Assembly: GCA_947175225.1 (NCBI GenBank)
Contig: CAMWLX010000266.1
Span: 1-5,291 of the forward strand
DNA: 5,291 nucleotides
DNA from: an uncultured Porphyromonadaceae bacterium
GTDB lineage: Bacteria; Bacteroidota; Bacteroidia; Bacteroidales; Muribaculaceae
Reading direction: 5' to 3'
Each line of letters opens with the position of its first letter. The stretch's first letter is position 1. Made by a program: the position numbers and the translations under genes. Below are positions 1-5,291 of the stretch, one piece after another. The notes below the pieces were generated by a model. That model was not told the DNA's origin, did no database searches, and saw nothing but the letters and a program-made list of their open reading frames with translations.

Positions 1-1429
1 CTTCTTTAAGGATGTTTGTTTTGTCGTTGAGAGGCTGGCTGATTACAATGACCTGATTTTCTGCTGTAAGCATCTCAGCAGCAATCTGATTGTAGACATC
101 TACCGGAATCATCGGAAGCATCTGCTTTGCAAGCTGAAGCTCAGTTTCAATGCCCGGAGTAGGTTCATTCTCAATGAAGTGGCGGATAAGTTCACGTGCG
201 TAAGTGCTATTGTAGGTCTTATCCTTCTCATTGAATGATTTTTCATAACCATTTAGAAGAACCGAAGTGGCACGTTCAAGCTCAGACTGAGTGAAACCTG
301 TCTTGCAAGCTCTTGCCACGATACCCATTGCAGCGTTGTAGGCAGTGAGGATATCGTCTGTAGGCACAACGTAAATGGCAAATGCATCTTTCGTAGCTGC
401 AACAAGGAAATCATCAATAAATACCTGTGCCCCTGCATATGGACATTCCGGATTGGTAGAATATTCATCAAGTCGATCCTGAATCATTTTGACAAGGACA
501 GTCTGAATCAAAGCTTCGGTCATGTATCCCTCAACTGAATTACGCATTTCCCAAGGCATCTTGTCTTGCTTGAAGAAGGTCATTACAGTTGTGTTCCTTA
601 ACTCAGGATCTTCAAAATGAACGTAGATTGGTTTCTCATTGTCGCTCACTTCTACATATTCACGCGGAGCTGCGTTCTCAGGCATCACGACAGTTGAGAA
701 AAGATCTTTCACTTTCTTCTCCATTTCGTCTGCATCGAAATCTCCTACAATGAAAATACCCTGTTGGTCCGGACGATACCATTTCTTATAGTAGGCTCTC
801 AAAGTCTCTGGCTTGAAGTTCATGACCACTTCCATCTTGCCGATAGGCATCTGCTGATATTGATATTCCTTGAATATCTGCGGAAGGATAGCAGTGTACA
901 TGCGATTCTGAGCATCGCTGCGTGAACGCCATTCCTCATTTATGACGCCACGTTCGGCATCGATCTCAGATTCTTCAAGAAGAATACCGTCACACCAGTC
1001 ACGGATCACGAGAAGCACACTATCCATAAGTGGCTTGTCAGTCGTGATTACATTGTCGATGTTGTAGACAGTCTCGTCGAATGCTGTGTAAGCATTGATG
1101 TCTGCACCAAAGCGGATACCCTTGCTCTGAAGATAGTTGAGCATATCCTTCCCGGGATAGTGTGTAATGCCATTGAATGCCATGTGCTCAAGGAAGTGGG
1201 CCAGGCCAAGTTGCTCCTGGGTCTCAAGCGTGCTGCCTACCTTCTGAGCGATGTAGAAGTTGGCACGCTCCTTGGGCTGCTCGTTGTGAAGAATGAAATA
1301 GGTCAATCCATTAGGAAGGACTCCCGTCTTGACCTCCGGTTTAAGCGGCAGCGGAGTGATTTGCATCTGCTGCGCAAAGGCAACCACAAACATCAGTAGT
1401 AGGGTTGCCAGACTGGTTAGTCTTTTCAT
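1..1429 (-). CDS. Secreted M16 (insulinase/pitrilysin) family zinc metallopeptidase, N-terminal 476 residues (C-terminus outside window)
   Basis: This gene encodes a predicted zinc-dependent endopeptidase of the periplasm. I read the frame codon by codon from the ATG at 1429 to the left edge and found no stop or frameshift. Residues 1-19 form a signal peptide: Lys-Arg, then a hydrophobic stretch ending AFA, with cleavage likely before Gln20-Gln21. There is no lipobox cysteine. The inverted zinc motif HFLEH sits at residues 78-82 (His78, catalytic Glu81, His82). The third ligand should lie in the ERGVINEEW stretch at 159-167, either Glu159 or Glu166. The linker KKWYRPDQQGIFIVGDFDAD near 212-231 is typical of the start of the M16 C-terminal domain, which then runs to about residue 390. 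The frame stays open well past the end of that domain, which suggests the large pitrilysin/PqqL-like form of about 900 residues or more seen in Bacteroidota (family knowledge). An intact HxxEH argues for an active enzyme; its substrate cannot be told. It is separated from the upstream operon by a repeat-rich spacer. Confidence 0.95.
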   Translation of the reverse strand, partial: MKRLTSLATLLLMFVVAFAQQMQITPLPLKPEVKTGVLPNGLTYFILHNEQPKERANFYIAQKVGSTLETQEQLGLAHFLEHMAFNGITHYPGKDMLNYLQSKGIRFGADINAYTAFDETVYNIDNVITTDKPLMDSVLLVIRDWCDGILLEESEIDAERGVINEEWRSRSDAQNRMYTAILPQIFKEYQYQQMPIGKMEVVMNFKPETLRAYYKKWYRPDQQGIFIVGDFDADEMEKKVKDLFSTVVMPENAAPREYVEVSDNEKPIYVHFEDPELRNTTVMTFFKQDKMPWEMRNSVEGYMTEALIQTVLVKMIQDRLDEYSTNPECPYAGAQVFIDDFLVAATKDAFAIYVVPTDDILTAYNAAMGIVARACKTGFTQSELERATSVLLNGYEKSFNEKDKTYNSTYARELIRHFIENEPTPGIETELQLAKQMLPMIPVDVYNQIAAEMLTAENQVIVISQPLNDKTNILKE

Positions 1430-1463
1430 ACTGTTATTATTGTTTGTTAATATAAAGTCTGAT

Positions 1464-1539
1464 CCTATAAGCTTTATAAGTCTTATAAGAGTTATAAGAC
1501 TTATAAGAATTAACTACGTAACCTTATAAGTCTTATATA
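1464..1539. repeat. 9-base-period array of the palindromic octamer CTTATAAG
   Basis: Seven octamers match or nearly match CTTATAAG. Five are spaced exactly 9 bases apart: 1464 (CCTATAAG), 1473 (TTTATAAG), 1482 (CTTATAAG), 1491 (GTTATAAG) and 1500 (CTTATAAG). A 15-base interruption at 1508-1522 follows, then two more, again 9 apart: 1523 (CTTATAAG) and 1532 (CTTATATA). The 14-mer TTATAAGTCTTATA occurs twice as a direct repeat, at 1474-1487 and 1524-1537. Each unit is its own reverse complement, so the array reads the same on both strands. It may be a multi-copy operator, a leader structure or a neutral simple repeat; the sequence does not decide. Confidence 0.85.
1474..1506. repeat. Perfect 15-base inverted repeat inside the CTTATAAG array
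   Basis: The arm TTATAAGTCTTATAA (1474-1488) and the arm TTATAAGACTTATAA (1492-1506) are exact reverse complements around the 3-base centre GAG. In a minus-strand transcript they would form a long, A/U-rich hairpin with a tight loop in the M16 leader. The copy of the first arm at 1524-1537 could pair with the second arm instead, so two mutually exclusive folds are possible. The stem contains only two G-C pairs and no U-tract follows it, so I do not call it an intrinsic terminator. Confidence 0.7.
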
Positions 1540-1546
1540 TAGAAGA

Positions 1547-1591
1547 CGCAAAAAAACTGAAAAAATTACATTTTAATGATAGTTTTTTGCG
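1547..1591 (-). terminator. Candidate hairpin/terminator over the end of the cyclo-ligase gene
   Basis: The outer arms CGCAAAAAAACT (1547-1558) and AGTTTTTTGCG (1581-1591) are reverse complements apart from one extra A. Inside them AAAAT (1562-1566) can pair with ATTTT (1570-1574) around a 3-base loop. The fold spans the cyclo-ligase TAA and its last codons. On the minus strand the 3' arm carries a run of seven T's. The G-C pairs lie at the base of the stem and the T-run is within the stem rather than after it, so this is not a textbook intrinsic terminator. Its position at the end of a probable operon is the main argument for a role in transcript ending or 3'-end stability. Confidence 0.4.
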
Positions 1592-2114
1592 TAATTATCA
1601 TATCCATCGCCATATCATGCGGCTCAGAAGGAATGCTGTCGAAAAGTTGGAACTCATATCCTACTCCGATTTTAGTAGCCTTCGATGTGGCAAGGAGTCT
1701 ATCATAGAATCCTTTTCCTCTCCCAAGCCGATTTCCCTTACGATCAAATGCTACCGCCGGGATGATCATCAACTCTATGTCTTCCACATCAGCGACATTG
1801 TCGCCTGTAGGTTCCTCTATATGGAATGATCCAAGTTCAAGCCTTGACTCTTCATATGGGAGGATTTCAAGATTCACTCCATTGACTCGTGGCAAAAAGA
1901 AATTCTTGCGGTCATGCCATTTTTTGAGAAACCTGATAGTAGATAATTCATCAGGCAAAGAATGATACATCAAGATATTGTCTGCCATGATGAATGCCGC
2001 AGTTTTCTCCAATTGTGAAAAAACTTCTTCAGCAGCACTCTCCTTCTCTCTTTCCAAGAGCATCATCCGAAGATTCTTTATCTTTCTGCGAATATCTGAT
2101 TTTTCCATAGACAT
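1566..2114 (-). CDS. 5-formyltetrahydrofolate cyclo-ligase (methenyl-THF synthetase), 182 aa
   Basis: This cytosolic enzyme uses ATP to convert 5-formyl-THF to 5,10-methenyl-THF (EC 6.3.3.2). It recovers a stored or inhibitory folate for one-carbon metabolism. The length is normal for the family. The diagnostic region is near residues 118-140: IIPAVAFDRKGNRLG, followed by the glycine-rich GRGKGFYDR (131-139), matching the family pattern GxGxGxYDR at the ATP/folate site. The N-terminal basic helix (KSDIRRKIKNLR, from residue 5) and the C-terminal segment with Pro165-His166-Asp167 and Asp171 before the final Thr also fit. Start Met1 (2114) or Met3 (2108) is possible; neither has a Shine-Dalgarno, and Met1 is kept because it is closer to the upstream stop. 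The gene begins 17 bases after the S41 protease stop, so co-transcription is likely. Symbols used for homologues are ygfA, fau or MTHFS. Confidence 0.95.
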   Translation of the reverse strand: MSMEKSDIRRKIKNLRMMLLEREKESAAEEVFSQLEKTAAFIMADNILMYHSLPDELSTIRFLKKWHDRKNFFLPRVNGVNLEILPYEESRLELGSFHIEEPTGDNVADVEDIELMIIPAVAFDRKGNRLGRGKGFYDRLLATSKATKIGVGYEFQLFDSIPSEPHDMAMDMIITQKTIIKM

Positions 2115-2131
2115 TTTGTGTGTTTTTTTGC

Positions 2132-3787
2132 TTAAATTACTTTTTTTGCTTCTTTATCGCGGGGTCTAAGCATTTCCTCTCCTTTCCCCTCTCTCATCAT
2201 TTCAATAGCTTTCTGAACAGTCACATCATCTTCATTAAGCATCTGTATCAATCCGTTATAGCCAAGCACATTTCGTGCAATCTGAGCTTTCAACAGATTG
2301 AGGATCAGATTTCGGCTTCGGTTGATATAATACCAACGTGCCGGAACGCCATTTTGAGCTGCATAATCTACAAAACCCTCAAGCAGAGTCTGATCGCGAG
2401 GTATGAGTCTTTCAAGGTCTTCAATAGTCTTGACGTTCTTAGTCACCGAACGATATTTCTCTGCTACCTGGAATGCATACTTAGTGATAAGGCCTTTGTT
2501 GCTGACGTTGACATAATATGAAGAGAATCCTGTAGTGTCTTCCGGGACAAATATATCCGGCATGATGCCACCGCCACCATAAACTTTACGTCCTGAATTG
2601 GTCAGGAAAAGCTTACTTTTATCAAGTTTTATGCTGTCGGCATTGTAGAATTCACCGTGTTCAAAACGGTCGACTATATCCATGATATATTTGCCGTCGG
2701 CGCCTCGCTCATAGGGTTTTTGAATGCAACGTCCCGATGGAGTGTAGTATCTTGCGACTGTCAGTCGGATTGCACTGCTATCAGGAAGCTCAATCTGATG
2801 CTGCACCAATCCCTTGCCAAAGGAACGTCGCCCAATGACGAGACCACGGTCATTATCCTGAATTGCTCCTGCGAAAATCTCAGATGCAGACGCGGAATAT
2901 TCATCAATAAGCACAGTGACGGGCATATTCTGGAAATGTCCGCTGCCATCACTCACAGCGATACTTTTGTTTTCACTCAGTTTCCCGTTGGTGCTGACAA
3001 TTATCCTGTCATCAGGAAGGAATTCGTTGGCCATCATGATCACCTGATCAAGAAATCCACCGGAGTTTCCTCGAAGGTCAATAATGAAACTCTTTGCTCC
3101 TTCGGAGGCTAATTGAAGAAGAGCCATGTAGAACTCTTCATAAGTGTTTCGACCAAATTTTGACACTTTCAGATATCCAATGCCATTTTCCTTATCTGCT
3201 ACATACACAGCATCGACGCTATTGACCGGAATGTCGTCGCGCACCACATCAAAATCAAGAAGCTTATCGGAGTTCGAACGCTTGATCTGCAATTTGACTT
3301 CAGTGCCTTTCGGTCCACGCAAGCTTTTGAATACGTTATCCTGTGTAGCTTTCTTTCCTGTCAATACAGAATCATTAGCAGATACAATCTTATCGCCATT
3401 CAGTACTCCAACTTTCTCTGCCGGACCTCCGGCTATCACGTCGACAACCACAACAGTATCATTGACTATTTGGAATGACACTCCTACTCCTGAGAAATGT
3501 CCATCCATATCTTCGTTGGTAGCTTTCAGTTCATCCGGGGTGAAATAGACTGAATGAGGATCCAAGCCGGCAAGAAGGTCGGGCACTACAGTTGCAAGAA
3601 GAGAATCGACATCTATTCTGTCGACATACTCATTTTCTATCAAATCTAATATTGTGCGCAATTTAGCCTCTGATGGAGACACCCTGCTCACAGATAGATA
3701 TTTACCTATAAAGACACCACCTGCAAGCCCAAGTGACAATACAAGCGGTAACAATACGAATCCTATGTTTCTTTTTTTATTCATCAT
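2132..3787 (-). CDS. S41 family C-terminal processing peptidase (CtpA/Prc-like) with PDZ domain, 551 aa
   Basis: This is a serine protease of the cell envelope that trims or degrades exported proteins, recognising C-termini through a PDZ domain (family knowledge). Residues 3-7 are basic and 8-28 are hydrophobic, giving a signal anchor or signal peptide that places the rest in the periplasm. The PDZ domain covers about 95-170 (GVGVSF, then VIAGGPAEKVGVLNGDKI). The protease core covers about 200-415, with GYLKVSKF, the strand FIIDLRGNSGG (234-244), YSASASEIFAGA (297-308) and SFGKGLVQ (322-329). By alignment with E. coli Prc (Ser430/Lys455, 25 apart), the catalytic dyad is Ser300 and Lys325; both are present. 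A C-terminal extension of about 130 residues, rich in charged helices, follows; similar lengths are usual in Bacteroidota S41 proteins. The start is ambiguous between adjacent Met1 and Met2. Its substrate is unknown. It lies between two cytosolic nucleotide/folate enzymes. Confidence 0.95.
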   Translation of the reverse strand: MMNKKRNIGFVLLPLVLSLGLAGGVFIGKYLSVSRVSPSEAKLRTILDLIENEYVDRIDVDSLLATVVPDLLAGLDPHSVYFTPDELKATNEDMDGHFSGVGVSFQIVNDTVVVVDVIAGGPAEKVGVLNGDKIVSANDSVLTGKKATQDNVFKSLRGPKGTEVKLQIKRSNSDKLLDFDVVRDDIPVNSVDAVYVADKENGIGYLKVSKFGRNTYEEFYMALLQLASEGAKSFIIDLRGNSGGFLDQVIMMANEFLPDDRIIVSTNGKLSENKSIAVSDGSGHFQNMPVTVLIDEYSASASEIFAGAIQDNDRGLVIGRRSFGKGLVQHQIELPDSSAIRLTVARYYTPSGRCIQKPYERGADGKYIMDIVDRFEHGEFYNADSIKLDKSKLFLTNSGRKVYGGGGIMPDIFVPEDTTGFSSYYVNVSNKGLITKYAFQVAEKYRSVTKNVKTIEDLERLIPRDQTLLEGFVDYAAQNGVPARWYYINRSRNLILNLLKAQIARNVLGYNGLIQMLNEDDVTVQKAIEMMREGKGEEMLRPRDKEAKKVI

Positions 3788-3850
3788 AGTTTGCTCTTAC
3801 CCCTATATCCTCATAATCTATAAATTCAACTTTCGCAAGCGACAGTTGAA
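3788..3850 (-). promoter_or_regulatory. 63-base gap between deaminase and protease genes
   Basis: This is the longest spacer inside the probable operon. Its upstream half is taken up by a hairpin at 3825-3850. The remaining bases, read on the minus strand, contain GGGG ending 12 bases before the protease ATG, which is too far and too isolated to call a Shine-Dalgarno. No TAnnTTTG promoter element is visible. An internal promoter or a processing site here remains possible because the gap is longer than its neighbours. Confidence 0.35.
3825..3850 (-). other. Intra-operon hairpin with CUUG loop directly after the deaminase stop
   Basis: The minus strand reads TTCAACTGTCG, CTTG, CGAAAGTTGAA. It forms ten Watson-Crick pairs with a single G-A mismatch, closed by G(CUUG)C, a tetraloop known to be unusually stable in RNA. 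The first base of the stem follows the deaminase TGA (3853-3851) with no spacing. The stem is followed by ATTTATAG rather than a run of U's, so it does not look like a standard intrinsic terminator. It may protect the 3' end of the trxB-deaminase part of the message, attenuate read-through, or mark an RNA processing site. Confidence 0.7.
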
Positions 3851-4291
3851 TCATAGAGGCATATGCACTACCTCTATACCTGCTTTCCTAAGAAGATCCA
3901 AACCATCTTGAATTCTGTACAGGTCAGAAAACACAACTCTCTTTATTCCTGATTGAATTATCAGTTTGCTACATTCCATACATGGAGAAGCCGTCACATA
4001 CAATGTGGCTCCTTCACTGGAATTATTGCTTCTTGCTACTTTGGTGATGGCATTTGCTTCGGCATGAAGCACATAGGGAAACGTAATGTCGTTTTCTTCA
4101 CAAACATTTGGAAAGCCGGAGGGCGTCCCATTATATCCATCTGAGATGATCATATTGTCTCTTACGAGCAGTGCTCCGACTTTCCTACGGACACAATATG
4201 AATTTTCACTCCAGATTTGTGCCATCCTCAAGTAGCGCTTATCGAGCAAGCGCTGCTTATCTTCAGGATACGTTCTATTTTCTGACTCCAT
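3851..4291 (-). CDS. Deoxycytidylate (dCMP) deaminase family protein, 146 aa
   Basis: This is a zinc-dependent cytosolic deaminase that most likely converts dCMP to dUMP (EC 3.5.4.12), supplying thymidylate synthase. The cytidine-deaminase-fold signatures are complete: HAEANA at 76-81 (zinc ligand His76, proton-shuttling Glu78) and TASPCMECSK at 100-109 (zinc ligands Cys104 and Cys107). The segment GYNGTPSGFPNVCEEND (52-68) is characteristic of the dCMP deaminase/ComEB branch, as opposed to tRNA adenosine, guanine or riboflavin deaminases. The length is typical of the short bacterial form. Homologues are often labelled comEB or dCMP deaminase; a role in DNA uptake is not implied. The ATG at 4291 is 13 bases after the trxB stop and has no Shine-Dalgarno, which supports co-transcription with trxB. 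Allosteric dCTP/dTTP control is known for some members but cannot be judged here. Confidence 0.94.
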   Translation of the reverse strand: MESENRTYPEDKQRLLDKRYLRMAQIWSENSYCVRRKVGALLVRDNMIISDGYNGTPSGFPNVCEENDITFPYVLHAEANAITKVARSNNSSEGATLYVTASPCMECSKLIIQSGIKRVVFSDLYRIQDGLDLLRKAGIEVVHMPL

Positions 4292-4304
4292 ACTGGATCA
4301 ATAT

Positions 4305-5246
4305 TTAAAGTTCTGCGTGGTCGGTAAGGAAATGCTCTGCATCAAGAGCAGCTTTTGCTCCGCTTCCGGCTGCTACAATAGCCTGGCGATAGCGAGGATC
4401 TGCAACATCACCGGCTGCAAAGACACCTTCAACACTTGTCTCAGTAGTGTCTCCTTTCACCTTTATATATCCTTGCTGATCGAGTTCGAGTTGACCATTC
4501 AGGAATTTTGTATTCGGATTATGTCCGATGCCAAGGAAGAATCCATCAATCTTAATATCGAAATGATCTTCCTGATCTGTGCCAACTGCACGAACTACAT
4601 GCGCACCCTCTACGACTTCCTCACCGAAGAGTCCGGTCACATTACAGTCGAATAATATCTCAATATTGGGAGTATTAACTACTCTCTTTCGCATCACATC
4701 GCTTGCCCGGAGGAAAGATTTGCGCACTATCAGATAAACTTTGTTGCAGAGAGAAGAGAGATAAAGAGCCTCTTCACAGGCAGTGTCGCCTCCACCCACT
4801 ACAGCAACGTCTTTTTTACGATAGAAAAAGCCATCGCAGACAGCGCAGGCACTGACTCCCATACCCTGATACTTGATTTCGTCTGGTATTCCAAGGTATT
4901 TTGCGCTTGCCCCCGTGCTGATGATTACAGTGTTGGCTACAATTTCTTCGCCATGATCGTCGATTGCTTTGAATGGACGTTTGGAAAGGTCGATGCTCTC
5001 AATATTGCGTGAACGGACTTCTGCACCGAATCTTTCTGCTTGCTTACGCAGCTGATCCATCATCTCCATCCCTCCGACTCCGTCAGGATAACCCGGGAAA
5101 TTCTCTATTTCTGTAGTTTGAGTAAGCTGCCCGCCAGGCTGATTGCCTTCATAAATTATCGGGGTGAGATTTGCTCTTCCGGCATAAATTCCGGCTGTGT
5201 ATCCCGCAGGTCCGGATCCTATTACAAGTACTTTGACTGTAGACAT
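4305..5246 (-). CDS. trxB: Thioredoxin-disulfide reductase, 313 aa
   Basis: This cytosolic flavoenzyme passes electrons from NADPH through FAD and a redox disulfide to thioredoxin (EC 1.8.1.9). Motifs, numbered from the chosen start: N-terminal FAD-binding GSGPAGYTAG (10-19), the GGQLTQTTEIENFPGYP stretch (38-54), redox centre CAVC (Cys134/Cys137; E. coli has CATC), NADPH-binding GGGDTACEEA (151-160), and the C-terminal FAD segment GVFAAGDVADPRYRQAIVAA (274-293). The loop that recognises the NADPH phosphate in E. coli (HRRxxFR) reads VRKSFLR at 174-180. Arg175, Lys176 and Arg180 keep the positive charge, so NADPH use remains likely. An in-frame ATG at 5282 would add 12 residues (MFRAYSYYKFVN). 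I prefer 5246 because the family begins only a few residues before the FAD-binding strand. The length is then standard. It is the first visible gene of the probable operon; its promoter lies at or beyond the right edge. Confidence 0.96.
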   Translation of the reverse strand: MSTVKVLVIGSGPAGYTAGIYAGRANLTPIIYEGNQPGGQLTQTTEIENFPGYPDGVGGMEMMDQLRKQAERFGAEVRSRNIESIDLSKRPFKAIDDHGEEIVANTVIISTGASAKYLGIPDEIKYQGMGVSACAVCDGFFYRKKDVAVVGGGDTACEEALYLSSLCNKVYLIVRKSFLRASDVMRKRVVNTPNIEILFDCNVTGLFGEEVVEGAHVVRAVGTDQEDHFDIKIDGFFLGIGHNPNTKFLNGQLELDQQGYIKVKGDTTETSVEGVFAAGDVADPRYRQAIVAAGSGAKAALDAEHFLTDHAEL

Positions 5247-5291
5247 ATTTACAAATTTGTAGTATGAGTACGCCCTGAACATCCAATTGTT
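5247..5291 (-). promoter_or_regulatory. Start of the trxB upstream region (cut by window edge)
   Basis: Only 45 bases upstream of trxB are visible. On the minus strand a TA and a TTTG occur close together just before the start (TACAAATTTG), but they are four bases apart instead of the two in the Bacteroidota -7 box TAnnTTTG, and no -33 TTTG is at the right distance. I see no Shine-Dalgarno. The true promoter is probably outside the window. Confidence 0.2.
5250..5261. repeat. Perfect 12-base palindrome upstream of the trxB start
   Basis: TACAAATTTGTA is its own reverse complement and ends four bases before the chosen trxB ATG. It could be a small operator over the start region or a chance event; about one such 12-mer is expected by chance in a window of this size. 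If translation started at 5282 it would be inside the coding sequence. Confidence 0.25.

Larger units (their letters stand above)
1430..1565 (-). promoter_or_regulatory. AT-rich leader/promoter region of the M16 peptidase gene
   Basis: These 136 bases separate the cyclo-ligase stop codon from the M16 start codon, the longest gap in the window. The region should hold the M16 promoter if that gene is transcribed on its own. I looked on the minus strand for the Bacteroidota promoter pair (TTTG near -33, TAnnTTTG near -7). A TTTG occurs at 1552-1549, but no TAnnTTTG follows at the right distance, so no promoter is called. Just before the ATG the minus strand reads AACAAACAATAATAACAGT, an A-rich leader without a Shine-Dalgarno sequence, as is usual in Bacteroidota. 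The middle of the region is filled by the CTTATAAG repeat array. Confidence 0.45.

Noticed and set aside
253..471. 72-codon open frame on the minus strand in another phase
   Set aside because: It overlaps the M16 peptidase frame, which I followed without interruption from 1429 to the window edge.
1464..1539. CRISPR array
   Set aside because: The repeated unit is 8 bases with 1-base separators; there are no spacers of CRISPR length and no cas genes.
1464..1539. Remnant of an insertion sequence or its terminal inverted repeats
   Set aside because: There is no transposase fragment or target-site duplication nearby, and both flanking genes are intact.
2120..2521. 133-codon open frame on the plus strand
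   Set aside because: It is antisense to the protease C-terminus and the spacer, with a low-complexity Phe/Cys/Leu-rich beginning that comes from the A-runs of the opposite strand.
2657..3112. 151-codon open frame on the plus strand
   Set aside because: It lies wholly antisense within the S41 protease gene, whose motifs are intact; the translation shows no recognisable domain.
3144..3548. 134-codon open frame on the plus strand
   Set aside because: It is a Ser/Thr-rich shadow of the PDZ-containing part of the protease gene and has no start context or homologous motif.
5247..5282. 12-residue N-terminal extension of TrxB starting at 5282
   Set aside because: The extension (MFRAYSYYKFVN) is unlike any TrxB leader I know, and the ATG at 5246 places the FAD motif at the usual distance from the N-terminus.
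1..5291. Defence, secretion, biosynthetic or phage-related system
   Set aside because: All coding space is accounted for by five recognisable housekeeping or peptidase genes; no candidate unknown gene remains in the gaps, which are 136 bases or shorter.

Overview
The window looks like an ordinary core-genome segment of a Bacteroidota chromosome, most likely order Bacteroidales (a gut-type relative of Bacteroides, Prevotella or Muribaculaceae). The basis is the protein types: a large secreted M16 peptidase, a roughly 550-residue S41 protease with a long C-terminal extension, and a short dCMP deaminase. The intergenic DNA is very AT-rich and there are no convincing Shine-Dalgarno sequences before the starts. 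The family or genus cannot be fixed from the sequence alone. I found no mobile element, RNA gene, CRISPR array or phage gene.

All five genes lie on the minus strand, so transcription runs from high to low coordinates. In that order: thioredoxin reductase trxB (5246 to 4305), a dCMP deaminase (4291 to 3851), an S41/CtpA-type processing protease with PDZ domain (3787 to 2132), 5-formyltetrahydrofolate cyclo-ligase (2114 to 1566), then a 136-base AT-rich gap and an M16 zinc metallopeptidase (1429 to beyond the left edge). The first four are separated by only 13, 63 and 17 bases and look like one transcription unit. The M16 gene is probably separate, because a hairpin overlaps the end of the cyclo-ligase gene and a longer spacer follows.

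Three of the four clustered enzymes serve deoxynucleotide and one-carbon metabolism. Thioredoxin reductase keeps thioredoxin reduced, which can feed ribonucleotide reductase. The deaminase makes dUMP, the substrate of thymidylate synthase. The cyclo-ligase returns 5-formyl-THF to the active folate pool from which thymidylate synthase draws its methylene donor. The S41 protease is the odd member: it is membrane-anchored or exported and acts in the envelope, as does the secreted M16 peptidase.

The most unusual DNA lies between genes. The M16 leader (1464 to 1539) carries a 9-base-period array of the self-palindromic octamer CTTATAAG, which includes a perfect 15-base inverted repeat. A compact hairpin with a CUUG loop starts on the first base after the deaminase stop codon. 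A second, A/T-dominated hairpin covers the cyclo-ligase stop codon. A slippery heptamer at the end of the protease gene lies in the right register to read on into the cyclo-ligase, though this is probably chance. I see no evidence of a new multi-gene system here.
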